A DNA stretch of 64,000 nt from a bacterium HR33 (GTDB lineage Bacteria > Gemmatimonadota > Gemmatimonadetes > Gemmatimonadales > GWC2-71-9). The notes under the pieces are model-generated. The model did no database searches, was not told the origin of the DNA, and was given only the letters and a program-made list of their open reading frames with translations. This document shows positions 25,998 through 33,974 of the stretch, one piece after another. Numbering within the stretch: position 1 is the stretch's first letter; every line of letters begins with the position of its first letter. The position numbers were made by a program, and so were the translations under genes. The stretch is taken from contig BEIJ01000001.1 of assembly GCA_002923375.1 (NCBI GenBank), forward strand, positions 620,001 to 684,000, in the 5' to 3' direction.

Positions 25998-26419
25998 CGC
26001 TATACGCGGAATCCAGCGCCGTTCTGGCGTGGCTTCTCGACGAAGCCGGCGGCGCAGCCGTCCGGGAACGCCTCGGGAAAGCGGAAATCGTCGTCGCATC
26101 GGATCTGACGCTGATCGAGTGCGACCGAGTGTTGATTCGGGCCGCGGTTCGGGGAGAACTGAGCGAGGCGGACGCCGCAGAGCGGAGAGCGCACCTCGCC
26201 GCCGCAGCAGCGCACTGGTACGTGCTGCGAATCAGCGGCGAGATCGTGGACCGAGCGCGCCAGCCGTTTCCCGGCGAGCCGATCCGGACTCTCGACGCGA
26301 TCCACCTGGCTTGCGCCCTGGTGGCGCGCTCGGCGCTGCCGGGCCTGGCGCTACTCAGTCTTGACGACCGGATCCGGACTGCGGGGCGAAAGCTCGGCCT
26401 GCCCCTTCAGCCGGAGTAG
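25994..26419 (+). CDS. VapC-like PIN-domain ribonuclease toxin
   Basis: 141 residues, GTG start coupled to the antitoxin. PIN-domain acidic residues: LYAESSAVLAWLLDE at the N-terminus (Glu where most VapC have Asp), IECDRV in the middle, TLDAIHLACAL and LLSLDDRI at the C-terminal side. These form the metal site of a tRNA- or mRNA-cleaving ribonuclease. The Asp-to-Glu variant recurs in some VapC groups and need not mean inactivity. Confidence 0.85.
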   Translation: MTLYAESSAVLAWLLDEAGGAAVRERLGKAEIVVASDLTLIECDRVLIRAAVRGELSEADAAERRAHLAAAAAHWYVLRISGEIVDRARQPFPGEPIRTLDAIHLACALVARSALPGLALLSLDDRIRTAGRKLGLPLQPE

Positions 26420-26554
26420 GGACAGCACAGTGCCGATGCGCTGCAGGAGTCTAAACCGCTACCCGCTCACGCCGGGTGCACCGCAACAGTCTCCGATCGT
26501 CGGGCTGTCCTCGTGCAGCTCGCGAGTTAGCCCCAGGTACCAGGAGCGGCCGAG

Positions 26555-26737
26555 CTACGGGCTACTCTGGCTCCACCAGGAGCCGTCGTCGAAGAAATGG
26601 TAGTCCAACGCCGGCCCAGCTGTGTCCCGCGGCTGTAGCGGAGCATCATCGCATCCCGACAGGAAGACGAGCTGGGCCAGCACGAGCCCCGCTGGCCCGA
26701 TCTTGAACTGGGCTCGCGCAGCTCGCCATGTTCTCAT
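26555..26737 (-). CDS. Small putative lipoprotein
   Basis: 60 residues from ATG 26737 with a GGGGGGTG stretch just upstream. A basic start (MRTWRAARAQ) precedes a hydrophobic stretch ending LVFLSGC, a good lipobox with Cys at residue 34. Only 26 residues remain after it, with a tail YHFFDDGSWWSQ. No family is recognised. It is isolated in a 530-bp region between the PIN toxin and the MATE gene and could be a decayed larger lipoprotein. Confidence 0.45.
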   Translation of the reverse strand: MRTWRAARAQFKIGPAGLVLAQLVFLSGCDDAPLQPRDTAGPALDYHFFDDGSWWSQSSP

Positions 26738-26880
26738 CGCACCCCCCGGCTGGCTGTAACCGAGGCGCGCACCCAGAAGGCCTATATCTTTAAAGCTCCG
26801 CGCGAACTGGACCGGAGAGCAATGCATGAGCCCGTCTAGGCCGACCGATTGCCCAGTCGGGATCGGCCACTTACAGTCGG

Positions 26881-26943
26881 GGGTGTTTCAGCCCGGAGCT
26901 CCCGCTGGACCCCAACTCGCTGCTAGCCGAACTGGAGAGTTAG
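26881..26943 (+). pseudogene. Remnant of a VOC gene 3' end
   Basis: The frame ending at TAG 26941-26943 reads PLDPNSLLAELES, almost the same as the C-terminus PLDLNSLLAELER of the VOC protein at 25161-25655. Similarity fades upstream, and no start or further VOC motif is visible. It is probably what is left of a duplicated VOC gene after insertion or deletion, directly before the MATE gene. Confidence 0.5.
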
Positions 26944-26950
26944 CAACCCC

Positions 26951-28348
26951 GTGAGCCGCGGCTTCGATCGCTCCATCGTCGAAGGGCCCATAGCGCGAGC
27001 CGTCTGGAAGCTCGCCTGGCCCACCATGCTCCAAAACGTGATCGGCGGCCTCCAAGGAATAGTGGATCACGTCATGGTGGGCCACTTCGTGGGATACGAA
27101 GGCAACGCGGCCATCGGAGTGTCATGGCAGATCTTTCTGGTCGTGATCGTCTTCGTCACCTCGGTATTCACCGGCATGGGCGTCATGGTGGCGCGCTTCG
27201 CCGGAGCCAACCAACCGGAGAAGGTAAACCGCACCGTCTATCAGGCGTTCCTGGTGGCCGTGGCCATCTCCCTAGGCATCATGGCACCACTCGGCTGGAT
27301 CCTCTCTCCTTCGCTCCTCGGCCTGGTAAACGCCGCCCCCGAGGTGAGAGCCGAAGCCCTGCCCTACCTCCGCATCATGTTCGGCTTGAGCTTCGGCATG
27401 ATCGCCTTCTTCATGATCGGCGGCGCCCTGAGAGCAGCCGGAGACGCCCGCACCCCTCTCAAACTCTCCCTCGTCATGACCGTACTGAACATGATCCTCA
27501 ATGCGATCCTGATACCGGGACTCGGCCCCGCACCACGCCTGGGCACCGCGGGAGCGGCTCTGGGTACGGTGATCGCCGGCGCCATCATGAGCCTGATCGC
27601 CGTCCGCCAGATGTTCGCCGGCAAGTGGGTCATAGCCGTGGGACGCGGAATGAGCTGGAAACCGGACTGGACCGTGATTCGATCCCTCTTCCGCCTCGGC
27701 CTTCCCACCGGCTATCAGGGCGTGGCGATGAACGTGGCGGGAGTGCTGCTGCTGCGTTTCATAGGATCGCTCGAACAGAGCGCCGAAGCACAAGCTGCAT
27801 ATGCCGTAGGGTACACCGAGCTCTTCTCCCTCATCACTTGGACTTCAGTCGGGCTCATGGGGGCCACCGCCGCGGTGGCGGGACAAAACCTGGGAGCCGG
27901 AAAGCCGGAAAGAACGGTGAAAGCAGTTAAGACCGCATCCCGCATCGGGCTGGGGGTAGCCGCCTTCGTGGGCGTCCTCTTTCTCGCAATACCGCGCCAC
28001 TTGCTAGGTCTCTTTGGGATGGACGAGCCCGCGGTGGCGAACATAGGCGTTCAACTCTTGGCGTTCTTGAGCGTCTCGGGAATGTTCGTAACCGTGGCGC
28101 TCACTTACACCGGCGGGCTGCAAGGAACCGGCGACACCAAGAGCCCTCTGTACATCTCGCTGGTCTCGCAGATAGCCGTGCCGCTGGGACTGCTGGCGGC
28201 GCTAGACACCGTCCGGGGATTGAATCCAGCCGACATCTGGTTCGCCATTCTCCTCGGCCATATGACCCGATCCTTTCTGAGCGTGGCCCGGTTCCGGCAA
28301 GAGAAGTGGCGCCAGATTCAAATCGACATCGAGCCCGCCCGAACCTGA
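26951..28348 (+). CDS. MATE-family multidrug/metabolite exporter
   Basis: 465 residues, GTG start without a clear ribosome binding site. Twelve predicted helices in two related halves. The first begins ARAVWKLAWPTMLQNVIGGL and continues VDHVMVGHFVG; then GALRAAGDARTPLKLSL closes a loop typical of MATE proteins, mirrored in the second half by GGLQGTGDTKSPLYISL. MATE carriers expel cationic drugs or metabolites in exchange for Na+ or H+. It lies downstream of the MarR/DoxX/VOC and toxin-antitoxin genes but appears to be a separate unit. Confidence 0.9.
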   Translation: MSRGFDRSIVEGPIARAVWKLAWPTMLQNVIGGLQGIVDHVMVGHFVGYEGNAAIGVSWQIFLVVIVFVTSVFTGMGVMVARFAGANQPEKVNRTVYQAFLVAVAISLGIMAPLGWILSPSLLGLVNAAPEVRAEALPYLRIMFGLSFGMIAFFMIGGALRAAGDARTPLKLSLVMTVLNMILNAILIPGLGPAPRLGTAGAALGTVIAGAIMSLIAVRQMFAGKWVIAVGRGMSWKPDWTVIRSLFRLGLPTGYQGVAMNVAGVLLLRFIGSLEQSAEAQAAYAVGYTELFSLITWTSVGLMGATAAVAGQNLGAGKPERTVKAVKTASRIGLGVAAFVGVLFLAIPRHLLGLFGMDEPAVANIGVQLLAFLSVSGMFVTVALTYTGGLQGTGDTKSPLYISLVSQIAVPLGLLAALDTVRGLNPADIWFAILLGHMTRSFLSVARFRQEKWRQIQIDIEPART

Positions 28349-28357
28349 AGGCGGCCC

Positions 28358-29821
28358 TCAGATCAGGCTAGTCACCCACAATGTTACAAAAGATCCATAA
28401 AAGAAGGCCGTACCCACCAGCGCTATGCGGCGCCACAGAGGAGGGCGAATCTCCTCGGGAAGCAGCCTGGTGTTGACGTAGAGCAGGTGCAGTGAGGCGA
28501 TCACGAACACGATACCGGCCATGTTGGCCCCCAGCTGGAGCAGCACGATAGGCTGGGTGAGCCTCAGGGCTATGACGCCCCAGACTACAACGGCCGCCAG
28601 CACCCCGTAATAAACCGCGCGCACATCGATCCCTTCTCTAGCTCGCACCCGCCGGCTTCCCGTCCAAATGATGTCGGTGACGACCCTGGTGGTGCCGTCC
28701 AGGATGTCGAGCTGAGTCTTGAACAGGATCCAAGCGCCGAGGAAGGCGATCCCCACCGCCAGCAGCCGGCCCGAGTGTTCGCCCACCGCTTGGGCCAAAG
28801 CCGCCGCGATCCCCAAGCCTCTGATATCGGTCCCTGCCGGAAGGAAACTCACGTATAGCAGCGCCGGCAAAGCCATGCCGAGGAGCGCTCCGGTGAAATA
28901 AACACCCCACTGGTCCGCTCTCACGATGCGCCACCAGCCGCGCCAGCGCTCCAGCGCTTGCGGCGTCATAGCGAGCCGAAACCCTGTGTGGGCCAGTGTA
29001 ACCCGCCGCCCTCCTACCGCCGCCGGTATATAACCGGCGTGCTGCGCCATACCGTATCCCTTGTCTCGGGCCCAGTTGGAAAGAGTGAGATTGATGACCC
29101 CGCCCGCTCCCGAGTAAGCGGCAAAGGCGCCGATCAGAAAGAAATCGGCTCCCTCGGGAAGGAAGACGAAGCTTTGGCTCTCGAGATCAAATCCGGCAAG
29201 CCCGGCGAGCGCCGCAAGCCAGGTCCCGGGAGCCACCAGCAGCAAAGCCAGGAGCAAAAAGCCTCCCAGGATGACTATGACCAAAACCCAGTTCAAGATC
29301 TCCAGAGTTCGCTCGATTCTCCGGCCCAAGAGCAGAATTCCCACGCAAGCCAGGAACGTGGCCACGCCGATCGCGTAAACCGCCGAAGAGTCTTCGGCAC
29401 CGGCGAGCTCGCCGGATGCGAGAAAGTAGATCGCTCCCGCCGCGGCACCGGCCCAGCCGGGCCAACCCACTTGGAGGAAGTAAAGCAGCGCGTAGCTCCA
29501 GGCCCAGAAGGTGGAGTTGGGACGGGTGCGCATGAAACCGGTGAAAATCGGTTCGCCGGTGGCCATGGTGTAGCGCATGAGCTCGGTGTTGAAGACGGTC
29601 TGCAAAAAGGCGGCTACCGTGGTTACCCACAACAGTGCAAGCCCGTACTTGACGAACGCCGCAGGCCCCAGCAGAAACTCGCCGCTTCCGATCGAGGCGC
29701 CGAGTACTATGACGCCGGGACCCACGGTGCCGATCCAGGCCAGTCCCCTGGGTGCGGGAGGCACCGGCAACTCGGCGCCCTTCCACGGGTCGAGTCCGGA
29801 TCGGGTTTCAGGCGCGGTCAC
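28358..29821 (-). CDS. NRAMP-superfamily carrier lacking the DPGN motif
   Basis: 487 residues, about 11-12 helices. The first helix reads GPGVIVLGASIGSGEFLLGP, aligned with the NRAMP helix 1 that normally contains DPGN for Mn2+/Fe2+ binding; here it is GSGE. Helix 3 ELMRYTMATGEP and the region AAYSGAGGVINLTLSNWARDKG also fit the fold. Loss of the aspartate and asparagine implies a different substrate, as in NRAMP-related magnesium or other cation and organic-solute groups. It is convergent with the MATE gene, with a 9-bp gap. Confidence 0.75.
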   Translation of the reverse strand: MTAPETRSGLDPWKGAELPVPPAPRGLAWIGTVGPGVIVLGASIGSGEFLLGPAAFVKYGLALLWVTTVAAFLQTVFNTELMRYTMATGEPIFTGFMRTRPNSTFWAWSYALLYFLQVGWPGWAGAAAGAIYFLASGELAGAEDSSAVYAIGVATFLACVGILLLGRRIERTLEILNWVLVIVILGGFLLLALLLVAPGTWLAALAGLAGFDLESQSFVFLPEGADFFLIGAFAAYSGAGGVINLTLSNWARDKGYGMAQHAGYIPAAVGGRRVTLAHTGFRLAMTPQALERWRGWWRIVRADQWGVYFTGALLGMALPALLYVSFLPAGTDIRGLGIAAALAQAVGEHSGRLLAVGIAFLGAWILFKTQLDILDGTTRVVTDIIWTGSRRVRAREGIDVRAVYYGVLAAVVVWGVIALRLTQPIVLLQLGANMAGIVFVIASLHLLYVNTRLLPEEIRPPLWRRIALVGTAFFYGSFVTLWVTSLI

Positions 29822-29842
29822 GGCGAGCCCGCGAGCGGCGCG

Positions 29843-30490
29843 TTACAATCTGATTCTGAGCCCAATGCCGACTACGGGGTACAGCTTGAACCACTCGATG
29901 TCCGATTGAACCTGATCGGCCTCGCGCTGCACTTCCTGGTCGAACCTGGCCTTGGCGGCGCCGGTGAGCGGGGTGGTGGCCGTGTAACTCAGTTTGGGCG
30001 AGCCCTGGAAAACCACTCCCGCGTCGAGCACGAATCCCACCCGGCCGCGGGTGGTGATACCCAGGCCCAGTGTGGGACTCACCTTGCGAAAATCGACGGA
30101 AGCCGAAATCGATGCCACGTCGCTAGCGGCGTAGGTCGTATCACCGATTCTGACCGCCCCCGCCGGACTGGCGGACATGGATAGCCGGTTGCCGTTTAGC
30201 ATGAGGCCACCGGAGAGCCGGACAGGGCCGGCGAGGAAAACGTCACCTTCCAGTTCGCCGCTCAGCCACCGGAGGTCCACGGAATAGTCTATGTCCGAGT
30301 ACGTACCCTCCGTAGACAAGCTCAGGTAGTTGAGGGTGGCTTTGAACTCGAGCCGCGGGGAAGCGCCGACTGAAAGTTGGGGGCCGACACCCAGGCTGGA
30401 GAGCCTCAGTCCAGCACTGGTTTGCGCCGAGAGGTTGGGGGCGATCATCAAAAGCAGCGTCAATGCCGCAAGCCGAGTCGATGTGGTCAC
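29843..30490 (-). CDS. Outer-membrane beta-barrel protein, unknown role
   Basis: 215 residues from GTG 30490, chosen because the signal peptide (STRLAALTLLLMIAPNLSAQ) starts here and GGGAGC lies about 8 bp upstream. The rest alternates polar and hydrophobic residues in short strands, such as LRLSSLGVGPQLSVGASP and VSPTLGLGITTRGRVGFVLDAG (two stretches), and ends LYPVVGIGLRIRL with a barrel-type closing strand. A helical insert (FDQEVQREADQVQSDIEWF) precedes the last strand. Not assigned to a family. Confidence 0.65.
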   Translation of the reverse strand: MTTSTRLAALTLLLMIAPNLSAQTSAGLRLSSLGVGPQLSVGASPRLEFKATLNYLSLSTEGTYSDIDYSVDLRWLSGELEGDVFLAGPVRLSGGLMLNGNRLSMSASPAGAVRIGDTTYAASDVASISASVDFRKVSPTLGLGITTRGRVGFVLDAGVVFQGSPKLSYTATTPLTGAAKARFDQEVQREADQVQSDIEWFKLYPVVGIGLRIRL

Positions 30491-30609
30491 CGTAAAGCTC
30501 CCGGTAAGAGTGAACCACCAATTTATCCCTTCCCGGCGTTTCAGCCACTGGCGGGGCGTGCAGTGGAGGGGTATTATCAACCCGAGCGTCGAACCTGCGG
30601 AGGTAGACG

Positions 30610-31206
30610 ATGCACCGTGCTTTGGTTTGGGCAGCGGGGAGTCTGCTCCTCGGTTCCTTGTCGGGCGCCGCGGCCGCCCAGCAACCGGCCCAGCAGCAGA
30701 CTTCTCCTCCTCCCTTGGAGATCGGCGCGGTGGCGCCGGATTTTGCACTACCGGGAGCTACCCGCTACGGCGTGCTGAAGGAGCCGATCCGGCTGAGCGA
30801 CTTCAAGGGAAAAACGGTCGTACTGGCCTTTTTCTTCAGGGCCAGGACCCGCGGCTGAACGATCCAGATGCATGCGTACCGTGATCAGTACGCACAGCTC
30901 TTCAACAACGGCCGCGGGGTGGTGCTGATAGCCATCAGTGCGGACCCGGTGGACACCCTGGCGGCGTGGGCTCGGGACGACGAGTTCCCCTTTCTGATGG
31001 CGAGCGACGCCGATCTGTCGGTAGGCAAGATGTACGGCGCGCTGGCTCCCCGGCCGGGGCTCACTAATCGGAACCTCTTCGTAGTGGGACCGGACGGCAG
31101 GATAGCGTATCGCCAGATCCCGTTCCGGGAGATCGACCCTACGGCTTACACGGAGTTGGGCGAGGCGATCGCCAAGATCCAGTCCGCCGGGAACCAGCAG
31201 AACTGA
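30610..31206 (+). CDS. Exported peroxiredoxin, predicted selenoprotein (Sec at residue 83)
   Basis: A 198-residue AhpC/TSA-type peroxiredoxin if the in-frame TGA at 30856-30858 is read as selenocysteine. A signal peptide (LVWAAGSLLLGSLSGAAAAQ) precedes the thioredoxin fold: IGAVAPDFALPGATRYG, then TVVLAFFFRARTRG-TGA-TIQMHAYRDQYAQ. In relatives the residue at the TGA is the peroxidatic Cys in an ARTPGCTIQM-like motif. The frame is intact on both sides and continues to GLTNRNLFVVGPDGRIAYRQ. A 7-bp hairpin starts 14 bases after the TGA. It should reduce periplasmic peroxides. TlpA and CcdA encoded convergently could supply electrons. Alternative: a single C-to-A nonsense mutation. Confidence 0.72.
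30856..30894 (+). promoter_or_regulatory. Bacterial SECIS-like element after the in-frame TGA
   Basis: TGA (30856-30858) is followed after 14 bases by TGCGTAC (30873-30879), an 8-base loop (CGTGATCA) and GTACGCA (30888-30894), a perfect 7-bp stem. Bacterial SECIS elements lie within the coding sequence shortly after UGA and usually have a G among the first two loop bases, as here. Insertion would also need SelB, SelC and SelD encoded elsewhere. Confidence 0.6.
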
Positions 31207-31209
31207 AGT

Positions 31210-31704
31210 TCACTTCAGGGCGCTTTTTACCGCCGCCTCGATGTCCTGGTCCTCGCCGCTTCCGGTGTAGGTGACCTTCCCGGAAGCGTCGAGGGCCACT
31301 ATGTAGGAGGTGGTGGGTGCCTTGAAGGCACGAACCGCCCTTCCTTGAGTATCCCACAGCACCACGAAAGGCATCGGGTGCCGTTCCAGATGCCGCTTTA
31401 TCGAAGCCTTGCTCTGGTTCACCGCCACCGCGATGACCAGGAATTCCACCTGATCGCCGTAGCGGTGGTGCGCCTGCTCCAGTTTGGGGAACAGCGCCGC
31501 GCAGAGCGGGCACCAGGTGGCCCAAAACTCGATCAGGACGGGCTTTCGGCCCACGTACTGGGCTAGGTTCACGGGATTACCGTCTAGGTCTTCGATCTCC
31601 ACCGCCTCGGGAGTAGAGCCGATCGGTAGCCCTATGTCCTGAGCCGCCGCGCCCTGCAGGGCCACCGAGCAGGAAGCGATCAAAGAGAGTGCCAAGCGTC
31701 TCAT
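31210..31704 (-). CDS. TlpA-like thioredoxin-fold protein
   Basis: 164 residues from ATG 31704, overlapping the ccdA-type stop as ATGA. A signal peptide (LALSLIASCSVALQGAAAQ) is followed by DLDGNPVNLAQYVGRKPVLIEFWATWCPLC, split here as DLDGNPVNLAQ and VLIEFWATWCPLC, giving a CPLC active site. The later VALDASGKVTYTGSG is also typical of TlpA/ResA proteins. It probably takes electrons from the membrane CcdA partner and passes them to periplasmic thiols or to the peroxiredoxin encoded convergently 3 bp away. Confidence 0.82.
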   Translation of the reverse strand: MRRLALSLIASCSVALQGAAAQDIGLPIGSTPEAVEIEDLDGNPVNLAQYVGRKPVLIEFWATWCPLCAALFPKLEQAHHRYGDQVEFLVIAVAVNQSKASIKRHLERHPMPFVVLWDTQGRAVRAFKAPTTSYIVALDASGKVTYTGSGEDQDIEAAVKSALK

Positions 31705-32435
31705 ATCGGCCACCATCCTAGTACCTGAGCTGCTTGAAGGAAGTAATACCCCGCCATCGCCAGTATGAGAATCCCCGCTCCTTTCTTCACCCACGCCATC
31801 CACGGCCCCGCCCGCGGGAGCAAAGTAGCGGTTCCGGAGAAAATGCCGACCACCACCAGGAGCGCGGTCATCCCCAGGGAGAAAACAAAGAGGTAAATGA
31901 AACCCCACACTGCGCTTTGCGTGGCCGCCACCCAAGTGAGGACCACCGCAAAAGCCGGCGCGCCACACGGCGCCGCTACGATCCCGGAAGTGGCACCCAG
32001 CAGGAACACGGCCGGATAGGAACCGCCCCCCAAGCCGGAGGCCCACTGGACCGCTCGCCTAGGTGCCGATATGGGGATGACATCGAGCATCGCCAACCCG
32101 AACACCAAAAGCAGGGCTGCGGTTCCCAAGCGCGCCCAAGGGCTCGACGCCACGGTGCCGAAGAGCGTACCGGTAAGGCCCGCCAAAAGGCCCATCAGGG
32201 CGTAGAACATCGCCAGCCCGGTGACATAGGTGAAGGTGAGGGTTACGGTCCTGCGGCGCGCCGCCCTGCCGTCTGTGGCACCGGTCCGGGCGGTACCCCC
32301 TATCAGACCGGCGGTGATTGGGATCATGGGATAGATGCACGGCGTGAGGCTTGTCAATACCCCCGCGCCGAAGAGCGTCCCCAGAGCCACGAGGGGCCGG
32401 TCTTGCAACAGCTGGGCCAAACCGTTATCGAACAT
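31701..32435 (-). CDS. CcdA/DsbD-type membrane thiol reductant transporter
   Basis: 244 residues from ATG 32435 (a TTG at 32462 is also in frame). Six to seven hydrophobic helices. The two membrane cysteines are in conserved contexts: LTSLTPCIYPMIPI and IVAAPCGAPAF. This is the DsbD/CcdA transmembrane domain that moves electrons from cytoplasmic thioredoxin to the periplasm. It is co-transcribed with the TlpA gene and divergent from the decarboxylase gene. Confidence 0.86.
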   Translation of the reverse strand: MFDNGLAQLLQDRPLVALGTLFGAGVLTSLTPCIYPMIPITAGLIGGTARTGATDGRAARRRTVTLTFTYVTGLAMFYALMGLLAGLTGTLFGTVASSPWARLGTAALLLVFGLAMLDVIPISAPRRAVQWASGLGGGSYPAVFLLGATSGIVAAPCGAPAFAVVLTWVAATQSAVWGFIYLFVFSLGMTALLVVVGIFSGTATLLPRAGPWMAWVKKGAGILILAMAGYYFLQAAQVLGWWPI

Positions 32436-32486
32436 GACCGGAATATAAAAGTCGGTACCCAAAGGCCAGGCTGTGGAACCTTACCT

Positions 32487-33974
32487 ATGGCTCGACCCAC
32501 CCATCCCAAGCACATGTCCCCCGCTGAGTTTCGCGAGGCCGGAGCTGCCGTGCTGGATTGGATCTGCCGGTATTGGGAATCGATCGAATCCTATCCGGTA
32601 GTTTCCCAAGTCGAGCCCGGGGAGATTCGCGATCGGCTCCCTCCCCGGCCGCCGGAAAAAGGAGAATCTTTCCCCGACATCATGCGGGATGTAGAGCGCA
32701 TCATCCTCCCCGGAATCACCCACTGGCAGTCGCCCAACTTTTTCGGCTACTTCCCCGCCAACGCATCCGGGCCCGCAGTCTTAGGCGACCTGCTCTCTTC
32801 CGGCCTTGGGGTCCAAGGAATGCTCTGGTCCACCAGTCCCGCCTGTACCGAGCTGGAGACCCACGTCTTGGACTGGCTGGTGGACTTGCTCCATCTGCCG
32901 GACAAGTTCCGATCCAGCGGCGCCGGAGGCGGCGTGATACAGGACACGGCTTCTAGCGCCACGCTCTGCGCCATGCTGGCGGCCAGGGAGCGAACCACCG
33001 GCTTCGCCACCAACCGGCAAGGAACCGGCCGCGGTCTCACGGCCTACGCTTCCAGCCAGGCCCACTCGTCCGTCGAGAAGGCTGCGGGGATCGCGGGGAT
33101 TGGGCGAGAGAATCTGCGGCTCGTCGCCGTCGATGACAACTACGCGATGCTGCCGGACGCTCTGGAGCGGGCAGTTGCGGAGGATCTGCGGCGCGGCAGG
33201 ACCCCGTTTTTTGTAGTTGCCACGGTGGGGACCACTTCTTCCACCGCGGTAGATCCTCTGCGGCGAATCGGCGAGGTCTGCCTCCGCTACGGCCTGTGGC
33301 TCCACGTGGACGCCGCCCATGCGGGCAGCGCCGCGGTCTGTCCCGAGTTCCGCTGGATCCATGACGGCCTGGAACTGGCCGACAGTTACTGCGTGAACCC
33401 CCACAAATGGCTGCTCACCAACTTCGACTGCGACTGCTTTTACGTGGCCGATCGCGAGACTCTGGTTCGGACACTCTCCGTCCTTCCCGAGTATTTGCGG
33501 AACCCGGCAACCGATTCCGGCCGAGTTATCGACTACCGGGACTGGCAGATACCGCTGGGCCGGAGGTTTCGGGCTTTGAAACTGTGGTTCGTAATCCGCT
33601 ACTACGGCGCGGAAGGCTTGAGGGAGCACATCCGCCACTGCGTCGCTCTAGCGCAGGATTTCGCCCGCCGGATCGAGAAGGACGGAGATTTCGCGCTGGC
33701 CGCGCCGGTTCCGTTGAACTTGGTATGCTTTTACCACCGGGCGGGCAACGATATCACGCGCCTGATTCTGGAGCGGGTCAACAGCACGGGCAAAGCCTTT
33801 CTTACCCACACCACGCTGCACGACAAATTCGTGATCCGCCTGGCGGTAGGCAGTCCCTGGACCCGCGCCGAGCACATCGAAAGAGTTTGGCACCTTACCA
33901 AGGAGGCAGCCGGCGATGTGCGTTCGGCTGCCGGACCCGACAGAGGAGGAGATGGCGACACCAGTATCTCTTAA
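32487..33974 (+). CDS. PLP-dependent aromatic amino-acid decarboxylase-like enzyme
   Basis: 495 residues from ATG 32487. The group II decarboxylase pattern is complete: HWQSPNFFGYFPANASGPAVLGD, split as HWQSPNFFGYFPAN and GPAVLGDLLSSG, then DTASSATLCAMLAAR, ATVGTTSSTAVDPL, WLHVDAAHAGSA, and NPHKWLLTNFDC with the PLP lysine Lys307. It resembles eukaryotic-type aromatic-L-amino-acid (DOPA/tryptophan/tyrosine) decarboxylases. Substrate cannot be fixed from sequence. The 3' end overlaps the oligopeptidase B start by 23 bp. Confidence 0.88.
   Translation: MARPTHPKHMSPAEFREAGAAVLDWICRYWESIESYPVVSQVEPGEIRDRLPPRPPEKGESFPDIMRDVERIILPGITHWQSPNFFGYFPANASGPAVLGDLLSSGLGVQGMLWSTSPACTELETHVLDWLVDLLHLPDKFRSSGAGGGVIQDTASSATLCAMLAARERTTGFATNRQGTGRGLTAYASSQAHSSVEKAAGIAGIGRENLRLVAVDDNYAMLPDALERAVAEDLRRGRTPFFVVATVGTTSSTAVDPLRRIGEVCLRYGLWLHVDAAHAGSAAVCPEFRWIHDGLELADSYCVNPHKWLLTNFDCDCFYVADRETLVRTLSVLPEYLRNPATDSGRVIDYRDWQIPLGRRFRALKLWFVIRYYGAEGLREHIRHCVALAQDFARRIEKDGDFALAAPVPLNLVCFYHRAGNDITRLILERVNSTGKAFLTHTTLHDKFVIRLAVGSPWTRAEHIERVWHLTKEAAGDVRSAAGPDRGGDGDTSIS

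Noticed and set aside
26814-26838. A fifth GGAG...CGTCTA promoter-like match
   Set aside because: The -35-like box is GGAGA, the spacer is 14 rather than 15, and no gene follows in a sensible position.
28958-30184. A 408-codon open frame on the plus strand
   Set aside because: Spans the NRAMP-like and barrel genes on the other strand and has no protein-like features.
30610-30858. Separate short gene ending at TGA 30856-30858
   Set aside because: The downstream frame continues the same peroxiredoxin fold without a break, and a SECIS-like hairpin follows, so one gene read through TGA is the better explanation.
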